NCBI GenBank assembly: GCA_032871835.1
Contig: CM065296.1
Coordinates: 53,287,288 to 53,351,287, forward strand
DNA: 64,000 nt
Source of the DNA: Dipteronia dyeriana
Taxonomy: Eukaryota > Streptophyta > Magnoliopsida > Sapindales > Sapindaceae
Reading direction: 5' to 3'
In this document: positions 35,188 to 45,306 of the stretch, in pieces
Layout: every line of letters starts with the position of its first letter
Numbering within the stretch: position 1 is the stretch's first letter
Position numbers and translations under genes: made by a program
The notes under the pieces: generated by a model
The model's input: the letters and a program-made list of their open reading frames with translations, nothing else
Databases searched by the model: none
What the model was told of the DNA's origin: nothing

Positions 35188-35546
35188 GGTATTCTTTTGC
35201 CTAAAGACACAACACTTTTATGGTTTTAGACTCATCATAACACATTTGATTCCACTCAAATGCTAGCAAAAGAATCTACACGGGTAAAGGCGCCCAATTT
35301 TTTGTCTTAAGTTGTGAATATTGTTCAAGACTAACTAAAGAGTTATGTCTACCTCATACATATCAAGATATACAAATAATTCTTCATATCTCATAGTCTT
35401 TTGACCTTTTGATTAATTACTTTTGACAATTATAATAATTAAACTATAAATGCTATAAGATTTGTTAAACTCAAAATCACTTTATTAATATGTAAAGACC
35501 GTTAAATATATTTTTACACTCTTGCTATTGAGCATAATCCCAATAT
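35188..35546 (-). repeat. Copia LTR fragment (5' part of LTR)
   Basis: The reverse complement matches the first roughly 350 bp of the copia LTRs, from the GATTATGCTC start (about 35543) through AAATGTGTTATGATGAGTC to CAAAAG near 35193. It abuts the antisense ORF of the gypsy, so an older rearrangement or partial deletion removed the rest of both elements. Confidence 0.85.
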
Positions 35547-36926
35547 AAATTGTTCTGATTTTAATATTCGATGACACTTATTCTAGGCAAACCATGTTTC
35601 AACCGATATATTTGACGACAATTACAAGGATCCATTTAAGGGTATGCATTAATATGACAGTGTCACTTAGTTAAACCTCTGTACACTAATACTCTTGTGG
35701 CTGGTTTTTCGTGGTGATCCGGTGTTTTCTTGTTTTTTTTTCATTATAATTTTGCTTCTAAAAAAAGAAAACCCTTGGAACATGAAAATTAGTTAATTAA
35801 TAATTTTGTATCATGAAGCATTTGTACATTAATGATCGGTGGTAAATGAAATGGCATATTGACGTCAAAAATTCTTTGGTAATTATATTAAACCAAAAAC
35901 AAAACAATATAATGAAAAACATTTATCGTGGGTGTCAGTTACTTCATCCAGGCTGATCTCTAATTGATGCGTAACACACTGCAAAGCATCGTAAGATTTC
36001 TGCTTAGTAACAATTTCGGTTTGATGATCCATTGATAGCGTTTATAAGCGTAAAGTTTTTCAATCAATCGTGATTTTTTTGTAATTTTTTATCCTAGTAC
36101 ATTTTAGGCCACCTTAAAAGGTGCATTTAACTCTAAAAGGTGCCATGTGAACAAGTGTGTATAAATATATAAACAGGTATCAAATCATTTGGTTTGGTTT
36201 AATTACGTTTTCAGGTGGACGAATTTAACCAAAGGTCACCGTAAATAAAGATATTTAAACAATTAGTGGAAACAATACATTGCGATCACAACAACTGAAA
36301 AAATATGGATTCAAATTCAAATTTATAATATTAACAGATACTGGTTCATGACAGAGTTTATTGCATTAAGAATAAATAAAAAATACAAAACATTTTTTTT
36401 CTTCGACTACTACTTAAATTGTGTATAAAAAACCTTTTTTATCCTTGACTTACCACTTAAATTGTGTATAAGTTAGGGTTACAAGTCTCTGTCATTATTA
36501 TAACATTCTTTACTTCTCTTCTCTTTAGATGTGTCTGTCATTATCATAACATTTTTTTTTCTTCTCTTCTGTTTCACTATTTACAAAAAAATCAGTTTTT
36601 TGACATCTCGATATCCATCTGTTTTACACTACAAATCCAAAGAAGTCCAAATCGAGAAATAAAAGGTATGAGTTTCTCCAATACGTTTTGAGACATGGAA
36701 AAAAAGACTCACAGCCTTGGAGGTGGAAAACGTTGATCTTGAATATCAAGCATCTACGGACTTCCAGTGGAAGCGATTCAAGGCATCCAGTTACAGCAAA
36801 AATGGTTGCCAACGAACTTATTCACATGCTCACCTGATCGGCTTCAACCTCTTCAAAGACTACATGAAGAAGATGCAGGCGGATGAAAACTGGGATGAGG
36901 TTATTCTCAAATATCGCAGAACAGAA
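35547..36926. other. AT-rich intergenic DNA with one unexplained short frame
   Basis: No recognised gene. A plus-strand open frame of 75 codons at 36717-36944 (MEVENVDLEYQASTDFQWKR...) has less biased composition than its surroundings and abuts the plastid-derived segment. I do not recognise the protein. It could be chance, an exon fragment of a lost gene, or more organelle DNA. Confidence 0.4.
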
Positions 36927-37183
36927 TGTGATACGATGAGATAGAATGCAATAGAAACAAAGACACAGGGAACAGGTTACCTACTTTTAACGGTCAAAGC
37001 GAACCCTTTCATTCTGACATTCTGAATTCTTTAATTCGGAATGAATCAAATCTCCCCAAGTAGGATTCGAACCTACGACCAGTTAGTTAACAGCCGACCG
37101 CTCTACCACTGAGCTACTGAGGAACAGCGGGAGATTCTATCTCATAGAGTTCAATTCCCGTTCTCAACCCATGACCAACCCAG
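36927..37183 (-). other. Plastid DNA insertion (NUPT) around trnN
   Basis: The segment around the tRNA, including CAATAGAAACAAAGACACAG, TTTAACGGTCAAAGCGAACC and TCTCATAGAGTTCAATTCCC, matches my memory of the plastid inverted-repeat sequence flanking trnN-GUU in land plants. Both edges pass into ordinary AT-rich DNA. The exact boundaries are uncertain by some tens of bases. Confidence 0.8.
37052..37123 (-). tRNA. trnN-GUU: Plastid-type tRNA-Asn(GUU), probably a pseudogene copy
   Basis: The 72-nt minus-strand sequence starts TCCTCAGTAGCTCAGTGG and ends CCTACTTGGGGAG, without an encoded CCA. The acceptor stem, D stem (GCTC/GAGC) and T stem (GTAGG/CCTAC) pair. The anticodon loop is CTGTTAA with anticodon GTT, decoding Asn. 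In the anticodon stem the third pair is C.A (the A corresponds to 37084), where the usual plastid gene should have C-G, consistent with one transition since transfer. The nuclear setting and this mismatch make function doubtful. Confidence 0.85.
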
Positions 37184-37734
37184 ATACATCTAGGTTTCTT
37201 ACTGTAACCCATCTTTCGAAATCCAAAAGTACTCATTTCTTTTTTTTATTAAATCTATAATTCCTCTTTTCATCATCTTCTTCTTCTTAAATCCATAAAT
37301 CATCTTTGTTTCTTCGACTTCATCTTACTAGTGAATGAGATTCTTCTTCTCAGATTAGGATCATTTAAAACATATTTCATTAATTGTCACATGATATAAT
37401 TTTTTCACATTGTTCATTTTCATTTTTCTCTTTATAGAATATCTTGTCTCCATTGATTTATCTATTTATAAGACTCTTTCAAAATAAAGACAATTTAAAC
37501 AAGATCTTTTGGAAGAGGAAAGTGAAAATGAATGGTGTGATTTTTTTTTGTAAATTGACAATTCATGAAATATGTTTAAAGTGATTATACTATTTTCTGG
37601 TGTGATGTATTTCAATAGGCTAACCCATGATGGCTGATGTTGGTTGTAAGTGAAGATCGTATATTGTATGTTTCTGAGTTCATTTTAGGTTTTAGCCAAG
37701 AAGCTTGTTTTTCCATCTGATTCCTTCAATGTCA

Positions 37735-38112
37735 TACTGTTTTAATCAACTACTCTTGTACCTATCTCTTGTAATCTTAATGAGGAACAGATGTGTTCAA
37801 TTGAGAAGATTATTGGCTGTAAACGAGAGCCTCTCGACTAGCCACTCACCATCTAATTTCTCCGAGGTGATACTGTTTGAATCGACTCCAATGGAACCTA
37901 TCTTGGTATTAATGAGGAGCAGATATGTCTAGTTGAGAAGATTCTTGGATGTAAACGAGCACCCCTCGACTAGCAACTTACCATCTGATTCTTCCGAGGT
38001 GATACTGTTTAAATCGACTCCAATGGAACCTATCTTGTAATACTAATGAGGAGCAGATGTGTTCAATTGAGAAGATTCTTGGCTGTAAAGGAGCACCCCT
38101 CCACTAGCAACT
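37735..38112 (+). repeat. Tandem repeat, about 132-136 bp, 2.8 copies
   Basis: Units start at 37735, 37871 and 38003 (TACTGTTT...). Each holds ATGAGGA(A/G)CAGAT, TTGAGAAGATT.TTGG and CCTC.ACTAGC. In one frame each unit reads about EEQMCSIEKIIGCKR before a stop. I do not recognise a family, but partial exon duplication is possible. Confidence 0.85.
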
Positions 38113-39043
38113 AATTTTTTTTAATGTTTTGTGTAATCACATGTTAGAGAGTTTTTAGAAGATTACGAAAACTTTGTGAAGTGATTATACTTTTTACAGT
38201 TGTTAAATATTTTTTTCATGGTTGATGTTAGTTATAAGTTTGAGGGTTTTCTAGGTTTTGTTTATTCATATGTTCTTTTTGAAGTGATGATAATTTTTAC
38301 AGTTGTTCATCATGACTGATGTTGGTTGTAATTGAATCACATGTTTTAGGTTTTGTATAATCACATGTTCGAAAGTGATTTTATTTAAAATTTGTTACAA
38401 TGGAACGGATTTTTTTTATTGTTCTGTTAACCAGAAAACATGCTAACTTATCAATTTGTGACTATATCAAAACACTTTACAGATTAATGAGTTTTCATTG
38501 CTAATGGTATAAACTATATAATTTGAATATGTTTGTCGTTCGGTTACAGTAATGCTTTATTCTATATTACAAAACATGCTTGCCTATTAATTTGTAACCA
38601 TTTCAATTTAATATTAGCGTTTATGTTTGATGAAAACACAAGCAATGGCTTCGTGCCTCCATGCAATATATTTAGTGAAATTGAAATTAAAAGCATGACA
38701 AACCTTACTATAAAATGTTCAGTTTCTACCCATAATATATATTTAGTGTCATTACAAATTTGTTTAAACGATCACAAACTATTATCTATAATCGCATTAA
38801 ATTTCAAAAAAATTTGACACTAGTAGATTGATATTAAGCTTGCCAAATTTTATATTAAAAAATTAGGTATGATAATATTGTATACAAGTAACAAGTCAAT
38901 TTAGTTTTTGTCAGTTTTATCTTGGTCCAATTTAGCTTAGCCTTTTGCGTGTAGTGTACTAAGCTTTTCACATTCTGCTTCTGACTTGTAGCGGACTAAG
39001 TCAATTTTGCTTGTATCAATATGTTGTAGTGATGTAGTTCTTG
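38113..39043. other. AT-rich intergenic DNA
   Basis: No coding or RNA feature recognised. Some words from the 132-bp repeat flank (for example GGTTGTAA and AGGTTTTGT) recur loosely. Confidence 0.4.
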
Positions 39044-39310
39044 TGGCCCAATTCAAACTCCATATATCAATTGAAATAATATTTTTAGATGGTCCAAAAA
39101 ATTTCAAGATGACGTATTATAAGTACAAAAAAAACAACACAATGAATATATCTCAATTGCATCTACACTAATGAAGTTGGTGGCCCAATTCAAACTCCAC
39201 CAGTATATTGAAATAATATTTTTAGATGGTCCATCAATTCCAAAAAAGGCCCATTAGGAGTTCAAAAAACAACATAATGACTAAATTCAAGTAGTCACTA
39301 ATGAAAGTGA
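39044..39310 (+). repeat. Direct duplication, about 137-bp unit
   Basis: TGGCCCAATTCAAACTCCA...TTGAAATAATATTTTTAGATGGTCCA occurs at 39044 and again at 39181, each followed by AACAACA.AATGA. No coding content. Confidence 0.8.
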
Positions 39311-39695
39311 CTACTTGTCGGAGTCTTTTAGTTTACAGTTGCGGAAGTCATGCCCGGGAGTATGGCAAATACGACACTGATTTGGTCTTCTGCATTTTTA
39401 GGGTTTTCCTGCCGGTATGCTAGGTGCAGTCAGCCCACTCGGCATCCCTTTTGTTTTGACAACATTTGGATCTTTTATTATATGGCTCCGTGGACTAGAA
39501 TCATTATGATTTTTTTAGACTTATTTCTAATTCCGTCGTTCAACCCTCGTAAAGTATTTTGTAAAATAAGGAGTTCATTTTTCAGTAAATTGAGCCTTCT
39601 TCAGTTTGGCTTCCATTGTGACAGAGATAGTTGCACTCTACACTCAATGAAGTGAACCAGGAAATATCGATTCCTTTTGAAAACTCATCATCTGG

Positions 39696-41597
39696 CTAAA
39701 GCTTCATAAGAACATCTCGTGCGGCTGACTTTGTCCACCTCTTAAATATCATGGACTTAGGAATCTTTCTAAGGTGCTCCAATTTCATAACATAAAACAT
39801 ATGATGATAAGGAATTCCTTTACCTTCGAACAAATTGCAGTCACATGAAATTAAAGGCTGATTATGTTTTTCTGAATCCCAAACACCATCTTCATCGACT
39901 TCCTGAATGCCAATCCTATCCAAATGGTAAACAACTTTCCTTTTCTTACCAGGAAATTCATATTTGGACAACTAGTATACGCGACAGTTATCCTCCTTCT
40001 CCAGTGCAATGTGCGTATATTTTGATTCATTCATAATCTGTTCAGCAACGTCAAGATAAATTTGATAAGTGTATATGGAAGATGTATGATCCTCAAATGG
40101 CTTCAGATGGCATAAAATGATCGAACTCTTACACTTAGATAATTATTCATCATCAAAGAACTTGTTTCTAAACTGTATAAGACTCTATCAATTTGAGGGA
40201 AGAATTCAAACAACTTCTCACGGCTATAAACATAGTCCTTCGTGTAATTGTTCATACCCTCGCATCGTTGAGTTGAGCGCATGCCTACAGAAAAATGACC
40301 TTAAAATATGCTTCCACCCATCTATGCTTCTTCTCATACATCCTACTCATCCAATCGTTTTCTTCTAGACCATGCTGCTCAAACATCTCTTTCCAAAGTT
40401 CCTCGAATTCATCCTCTAATATTTACTTATACAATAAGTATCGAAATGATGATTTCTTCTCCTCTTTGTGAAGGTGAGTGGATGCATTATTGGATACGTA
40501 TGATCCACATACCCTGTGTCATGAGTTGGGAAATATCTTATCGATGGCTTATCATATTGCTTCATCTCCGTCGAACAGTATAGAAATGGGATGTTTGTGG
40601 CCTATGAAATCCATGAGAGTATTAAGGACCCATCTGTACGACTACACAGTCTCATCCAACAACAGTGCAACTCCAAATACACAAGTCGCATGGTGGTTGT
40701 TTACACCGATAAATAGGACAAAAGGCTTGGCATAGGCATTTGTCTTGTAATTGCTACCGAAAACAAGAACATCTCTGAAGCACTGGTATTCGAATAGGGA
40801 ATGTGAGTCCCTCCAAAATATATTAGCTAGCCTATCTTCTCGTATGTGCTGAACGCAATAGAAATTGGTTTCATAATTCGCCTTTGACTACAGGTACACG
40901 AGTTCTGCATGTGAATTGCTTTCAAAAGCTTCATCCCATTTCTTCGCATTAATCCGGTTATACATATCCTTCTATGTGAATCCAATTTTGGAGTAACCCC
41001 CATTTCTAGTTAACCATGTATTCAGATGTCAAACAAGGTCTTATGCAGCAGTTTTCCATGGCATCAATTTGGGATAAGTTTTTAGCATCAATGTTTCTGT
41101 GAGATCGTACCCAAGCAACCTCATGAAACGTTGATAGTTTGTGGCAATGATTTTCCTCAAATACCCTTACGATGTACTTGTTAGTATCACGGTCTAAGCT
41201 AACGGAGAAATGAGCCTTGCAACCTACTCCTGTCTGCAGCTGTGGCCTGTGTTTTGAATTTGTACTGCACATGTACTTCTTATCTTAAAAACCTTCCTTT
41301 TCATAGACCCATACTCTGCTGGTTATTTTACCTTCAGTGTAATGGATTTTGTTGGACAATCTTACACCAAACCCAACTGCCCTAGAATAACCATGATAAA
41401 TGCACTTGCATCTTCAACCGAATCAAATTTCTTTTCAATGACATATTTGTAACTCAAACCATACATATCTTTTAAGTTCCAACCAAAGATGAATAAGGAA
41501 CATAATCAACAGCAGAAGAGTCCATATCTTGGGACACTTCAAGTTTATTCAATTCGTCATTGGTATCAACCAAACTTTCACCTCCATGTCGTTTCAT
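39696..41597 (-). pseudogene. FAR1-RELATED SEQUENCE (FRS) family gene, degenerate
   Basis: FRS proteins are nuclear transcription factors descended from Mutator-like transposases. On the minus strand a possible start at 41597 (MKRHGGESLVD) precedes broken FAR1 DNA-binding pieces (about 41440-41000: 'TGVGCKAHFSVSLDRDTNKY', 'WVRSHRNIDAKNLSQ'). The MULE transposase-like part lies at about 40790-40490 ('RDVLVFGSNYKTNAYAKPFV', 'RWVLNTLMDFIGHKHPISIL'). The SWIM zinc finger (CDCNLFEGKGIPYHHM) is at 39971-39696; its usual C.H is Y.H here. Stops such as TGATAA after DGDEAI and several frameshifts rule out a working protein. It may be a decayed host gene or MULE cargo; I saw no terminal inverted repeats. 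Confidence 0.85.
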
Positions 41598-42111
41598 TAC
41601 TAAACAGATAAAAACAAATTAAAAAATTACCAACATATGATTATCACAACATGTAAACCAAAAATTACAATACACGTACGTAATGATTAGCTTATAATAA
41701 AGGTAATCACAATAAAGTAAGATTGATCATATGATTATATGTCCGACTCGATTATTATAATAGTTTCAAATGTATTTATGTCTAAAGATTATGTTTTCTA
41801 TGTGTTTTCCATTAAAGTATAGTAATCACAACAATAGGTATCAAAGTAACGTAATTTTATTTTCCATTTAAACCTAAAAACTAAAGAATGACGAATACAA
41901 CAGACATTAAAAAACCATTTGATATGGCTAATCACTAATAGTGAAGACCCTAATTAAAAATGAAATTTGGAGACACCTGATGAAGCAGCAAAGATCTTTA
42001 AGGAAGAACTGAATAAGTGAAGCAGTGAAGATTTTTGTGGATTCTGGATATATGAAGAACTAAACAACTTTAAGGCTGGAAGAGAAATATAAAGGAAAAA
42101 GAGAATAAAGT
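41598..42111. other. Upstream flank of the FRS pseudogene
   Basis: AT-rich, no coding feature seen. It may hold the old 5' UTR and promoter of the pseudogene, but no element can be defined. Confidence 0.4.
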
Positions 42112-42875
42112 CGGTAAGAGATTAGACATTTATGACTGGAAACGAAAAGAAGATCAACAACTTATACCAAGAAAAGAAGAACAACGGTAATTATTGAGAT
42201 GAGTGAAACATTAAGGATAAAGAAGAAAAACGGTAAGAGATTAGATGTTTATTGACACAGTGAAAACGTAACTAGAATTAGACCGACGTCTAAATTCTTT
42301 TGAAAAACTGGAATCCACCAGAATAAAATTAAAACTTTAGAAATTTTATTAAATAATAAGCTATTTGAGCCTTTCGGCTTACAAGGCTATTTAAAGTGAA
42401 AGACCCTAACCCGAATCCTTGTTGGACAAGAAACGAGATTACATATCAAAAACTGCCATAAATAGCGAAATTGCCAAAAAAAATGAAATCACAAAAGTTA
42501 CGGAAATAAAATATACTAACGACCATAAATAAGCCGGAATTAACGGTAGACGATTCAGGCTTGTCAAAGTCAACTTATGACAAAAATGAAAATTTCCCAA
42601 AAAAGAAAGAATTGCTATTTCGGGGCCTAAATGATAGAATTTGACCGAAAATGGACGTGCCTTAACACCACATGTGTTGAGTTTTGAAGATCTCGCCGAT
42701 TCCCTTCAATTAAGGTCATTTAATCTTAGATTTAGGATGATCCCACCAAACCATGTAAGACTCAACCACTTGTTCTACATCATTTATGGCTGGAAGCCAA
42801 AAGAAGAACAATTTATACCAAGAAAAGAAGAACAAACGGTAACCATTGAGAGGAGTGAAGAACAAACGGTCAAGT
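42112..42875 (+). repeat. 119-bp tandem repeat, second copy split by a solo LTR
   Basis: Unit 1 is 42112-42230 (CGGTAAGAGATTAGACATTTATGAC...). Unit 2 starts at 42231 with CGGTAAGAGATTAGATGTTTAT, is interrupted at 42252, and resumes at 42788 with GGCTGGAAGCCAAAAGAAG, matching unit 1. The uninterrupted first copy shows the pre-insertion site of the solo LTR. Confidence 0.85.
42253..42782 (-). mobile_element. Solo LTR, 530 bp, perfect 5-bp target duplication
   Basis: On the minus strand it runs TGATGTAGAACAAG...GTGTCA, with TG...CA ends. It is flanked by TTTAT at 42248-42252 and 42783-42787. It is homologous along its full length to 61218-61749 (shared GAGCCTTTCGGCTTACAAGG, TGTTGGACAAGAAACG and GTCAAAGTCAACTTATGAC). 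No internal domain is attached, so it is a solo LTR of an unassigned family. Confidence 0.9.
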
Positions 42876-43179
42876 AATTTATTGAGTGGGAAGTGACTTG
42901 CTTAGTAGGTCATTTTAGGATTCCTATGTATTCATTAAGACAATAAGTCATGACCATTAGATGTTTGTCTAAAAGCAATCAATGGTTGAGAATAGAATGA
43001 CGTGAGACTATTTTTTAAAATTGCATGGTGTCATGTTGCACTCAAGAATGAGCCTATAAATATATATGATTTTAATACAATTCCCATGCTATCTTCTTTC
43101 ACTCAATAAATTTCATAAACAGTAATGTCTGATCTCATTAGTCATTACCATTTAAGTAGCATTAAAATCATTACCATTT
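42876..43179. other. Intergenic DNA
   Basis: AT-rich with no gene or repeat that I can define. Confidence 0.4.
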
Positions 43180-43348
43180 TTCAAAATCTGACATCTAACT
43201 GATCAAAGGTTTGTGGGGTTTTATTGAAATTGAATAGTACATTAACAATATACTTCCAAAAATAGGATATCTATTCCTAGGAGTACTAGGAGAAAATTAA
43301 TATTTAAGTATTTTTTTTGTTTTTTTAAAGGCCATTCAAAACCCAAAA

Positions 43349-43398
<50 letters not shown>

Positions 43399-44800
43399 AA
43401 ATGAAAAAAAAAAATCATTAACATTTTTTTAGAAAAAAATAAAAATCATTACCATCTTTTTTAAAATCTACACCTAACGAACATATTGTTTGTCAGGTTT
43501 TACCGAATTGAACCATACATGAATGGTTATGATTTACTCCCTTAATCGGAAGATATCTACTCTCACAAAGTATCAGGGAGAAAATTAAATTAAAGTGATT
43601 TTCATTTAAAAAAAAATCATTTAAGTTATTAAAAAAAAAAAATCATTTGTTTTTTGAAATGAAAAGAATTCATTACCATTTTTTTTTCAAGAAATTTAAA
43701 ATCATTACCATGTATTTTTTAAAACTGACATCTAATGGAACAAAGTGTTTATCGGGTTTTGTTGAAATTGAATAATACATAAAAGATCCTATATTTAATT
43801 TCAAAGTTAACCGATATCTACTCTCGCAAGAACCATAAAGAAAATTAAAATGTAAGTAATTTTCTATTTTTTTAAAGACCGTTAGTTAGGTAATTAAAAT
43901 CTAAAAATTAATAAAAATTCAATTGTTTTTTGAAATGAAAAGAATGCATTACCATTTTTCTAAATATAAATAGTTATTTTTTTTAGATCTGACACCTACA
44001 CAGATAGAGGGTTTGTTGGGTTTTATCAAAATTGAAAAAAATTAATACTACACAACCTAAAAATTTAGTCTAAATTTCAACCCAAATGATATAGATAATT
44101 ACAATTTTTTTAAAAAAAAATTGACACCTAATGGATAGAGGGTTTGTTGGGTTTTACTGAAATGGAAGATCACTAATATTAGACAAAAAAATATAAAAAA
44201 ATTTCAATCTAAATATTGTGACAAGTGGTTTTTTCATTAACTATATCATTCCATATTGTGTGGGGGGATGACAATCTACTTACCAAATCATTTGAGTTAA
44301 TTATTCGGGTCGTATAGAATTTCTCATTGAAAAATACATGAACGACTCATATCTAATTTTATAATTAGGAGATATCTATTCCCGCAAGTATCGTGGAGAA
44401 AATTAAAATTTAAGTAATTTTTTTTTGAAAGAGCCATTTAAATAATTAAATTCCAGAATTAATAAAAAACCAATTGTTTTTGAAATTATACAAATTTATT
44501 ACCATTTATTTCCAAAAAAAAAAAAATTCCTATAAAATTCATTACATTTATTATAAATCTTAACACCTAATGGATTGAGGGTTTGTCGAAATTGGGTTTT
44601 ATCGAAATTGAATAATACATAAACGATTTCGATATCTAATTCTATAATTGGGAGATATCTATTCGTGCAAGTACCAATGAGAAAATTAAAGTTTAAGTAA
44701 TTTTATGTGCTTTTGGAAAGACCATTTAAGTAATTTTATTTTGAAGGGACCATTTAAGTAATTAAAATCCAAAAATTAATAAAATTCATATTTACTTTGT
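43180..44800 (+). repeat. Degenerate repeats upstream of the JMJ gene
   Basis: A composite motif recurs about six times: 'tgacacctaatgga.agagggtttgttgggttttat.gaaattgaa' (about 43195, 43470, 43725, 43990, 44125, 44560), often followed by GATATCTA(C/T)TC.CGCAAGTA, GAGAAAATTAAA.TTTAAGTAATTTT and CCATTTAAGTAATTAAAATCC. Unit spacing varies from about 140 to 430 bp through indels. There is no coding content. It ends about 0.5 kb before the JMJ start codon. Confidence 0.75.
43353..43396. repeat. (AT)n microsatellite
   Basis: About 22 AT units inside the degenerate repeat field. Confidence 0.95.
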
Positions 44801-45186
44801 AAACTCTGAAAATATTAAGATAAAATTATTTACATGGTAAGAAAACTAAACAAAATAGAAAAATTTAATAACTTTTTTTTTTCACACTTGGCATGTGATC
44901 TGGCACAAGTAAAATCCAACCAATTGGCAAATGCACTTTTAACTTAAACTGATCCAAACAAATATCTGTCCACAGTCACAGATTTTCTGTTCTTGTTCCA
45001 ATCAAGTATTAACAGCTTGACCTTTTTAGTGAAAAAGCCATTAATTATTCACTGCTTTTATTACCCATTCAAGTAACCACAATGAATCACCGTTTCTTTT
45101 AATTGTTCCTTTAATTTTTATTTTTTTTTATCTGAGAAAGTGAAGAAAGAGAAACAAGTTGTTGATTTTTTGGTTCTTGTGTGTGA
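44801..45186 (+). promoter_or_regulatory. Proximal upstream region of the JMJ gene
   Basis: Between the repeat field and the first ATG. It is AT-rich with T-runs (about 44873 and 45118) and a pyrimidine-rich stretch around 45093-45133. I cannot define a TATA box or transcription start. The promoter and 5' UTR are placed here by position only. Confidence 0.35.
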
Positions 45187-45306
45187 ATGAGAGTGGAAAA
45201 CATAGTTGTTGATGGTGATGGTGACAAGAGGTGCAAGAGAAGAGTTTTGAAAGGCAAGACCTTGTTGTATGTAAAGCAGAAGAAGGATGGAGAAGAGTGG
45301 AGCTGA
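45187..45306 (+). CDS. Upstream ORF overlapping the JMJ start codon
   Basis: ATG at 45187 opens a 39-codon frame (MRVENIVVDGDGDKRCKRRV...) ending in TGA at 45304-45306, in a different frame from the main ATG at 45287 and overlapping it by 20 bases. The peptide is Lys/Arg-rich. A uORF overlapping the main start would be expected to reduce main-frame initiation. It could also be the trace of an alternative N-terminus. It is not shown to be translated. Confidence 0.35.
   Translation: MRVENIVVDGDGDKRCKRRVLKGKTLLYVKQKKDGEEWS

Noticed and set aside
37735..38112. Chromatin-remodeller exon fragments in the 132-bp repeat
   Set aside because: The EKIIGCKR string vaguely recalls chromodomain proteins, but the match is too short and each unit has stops.
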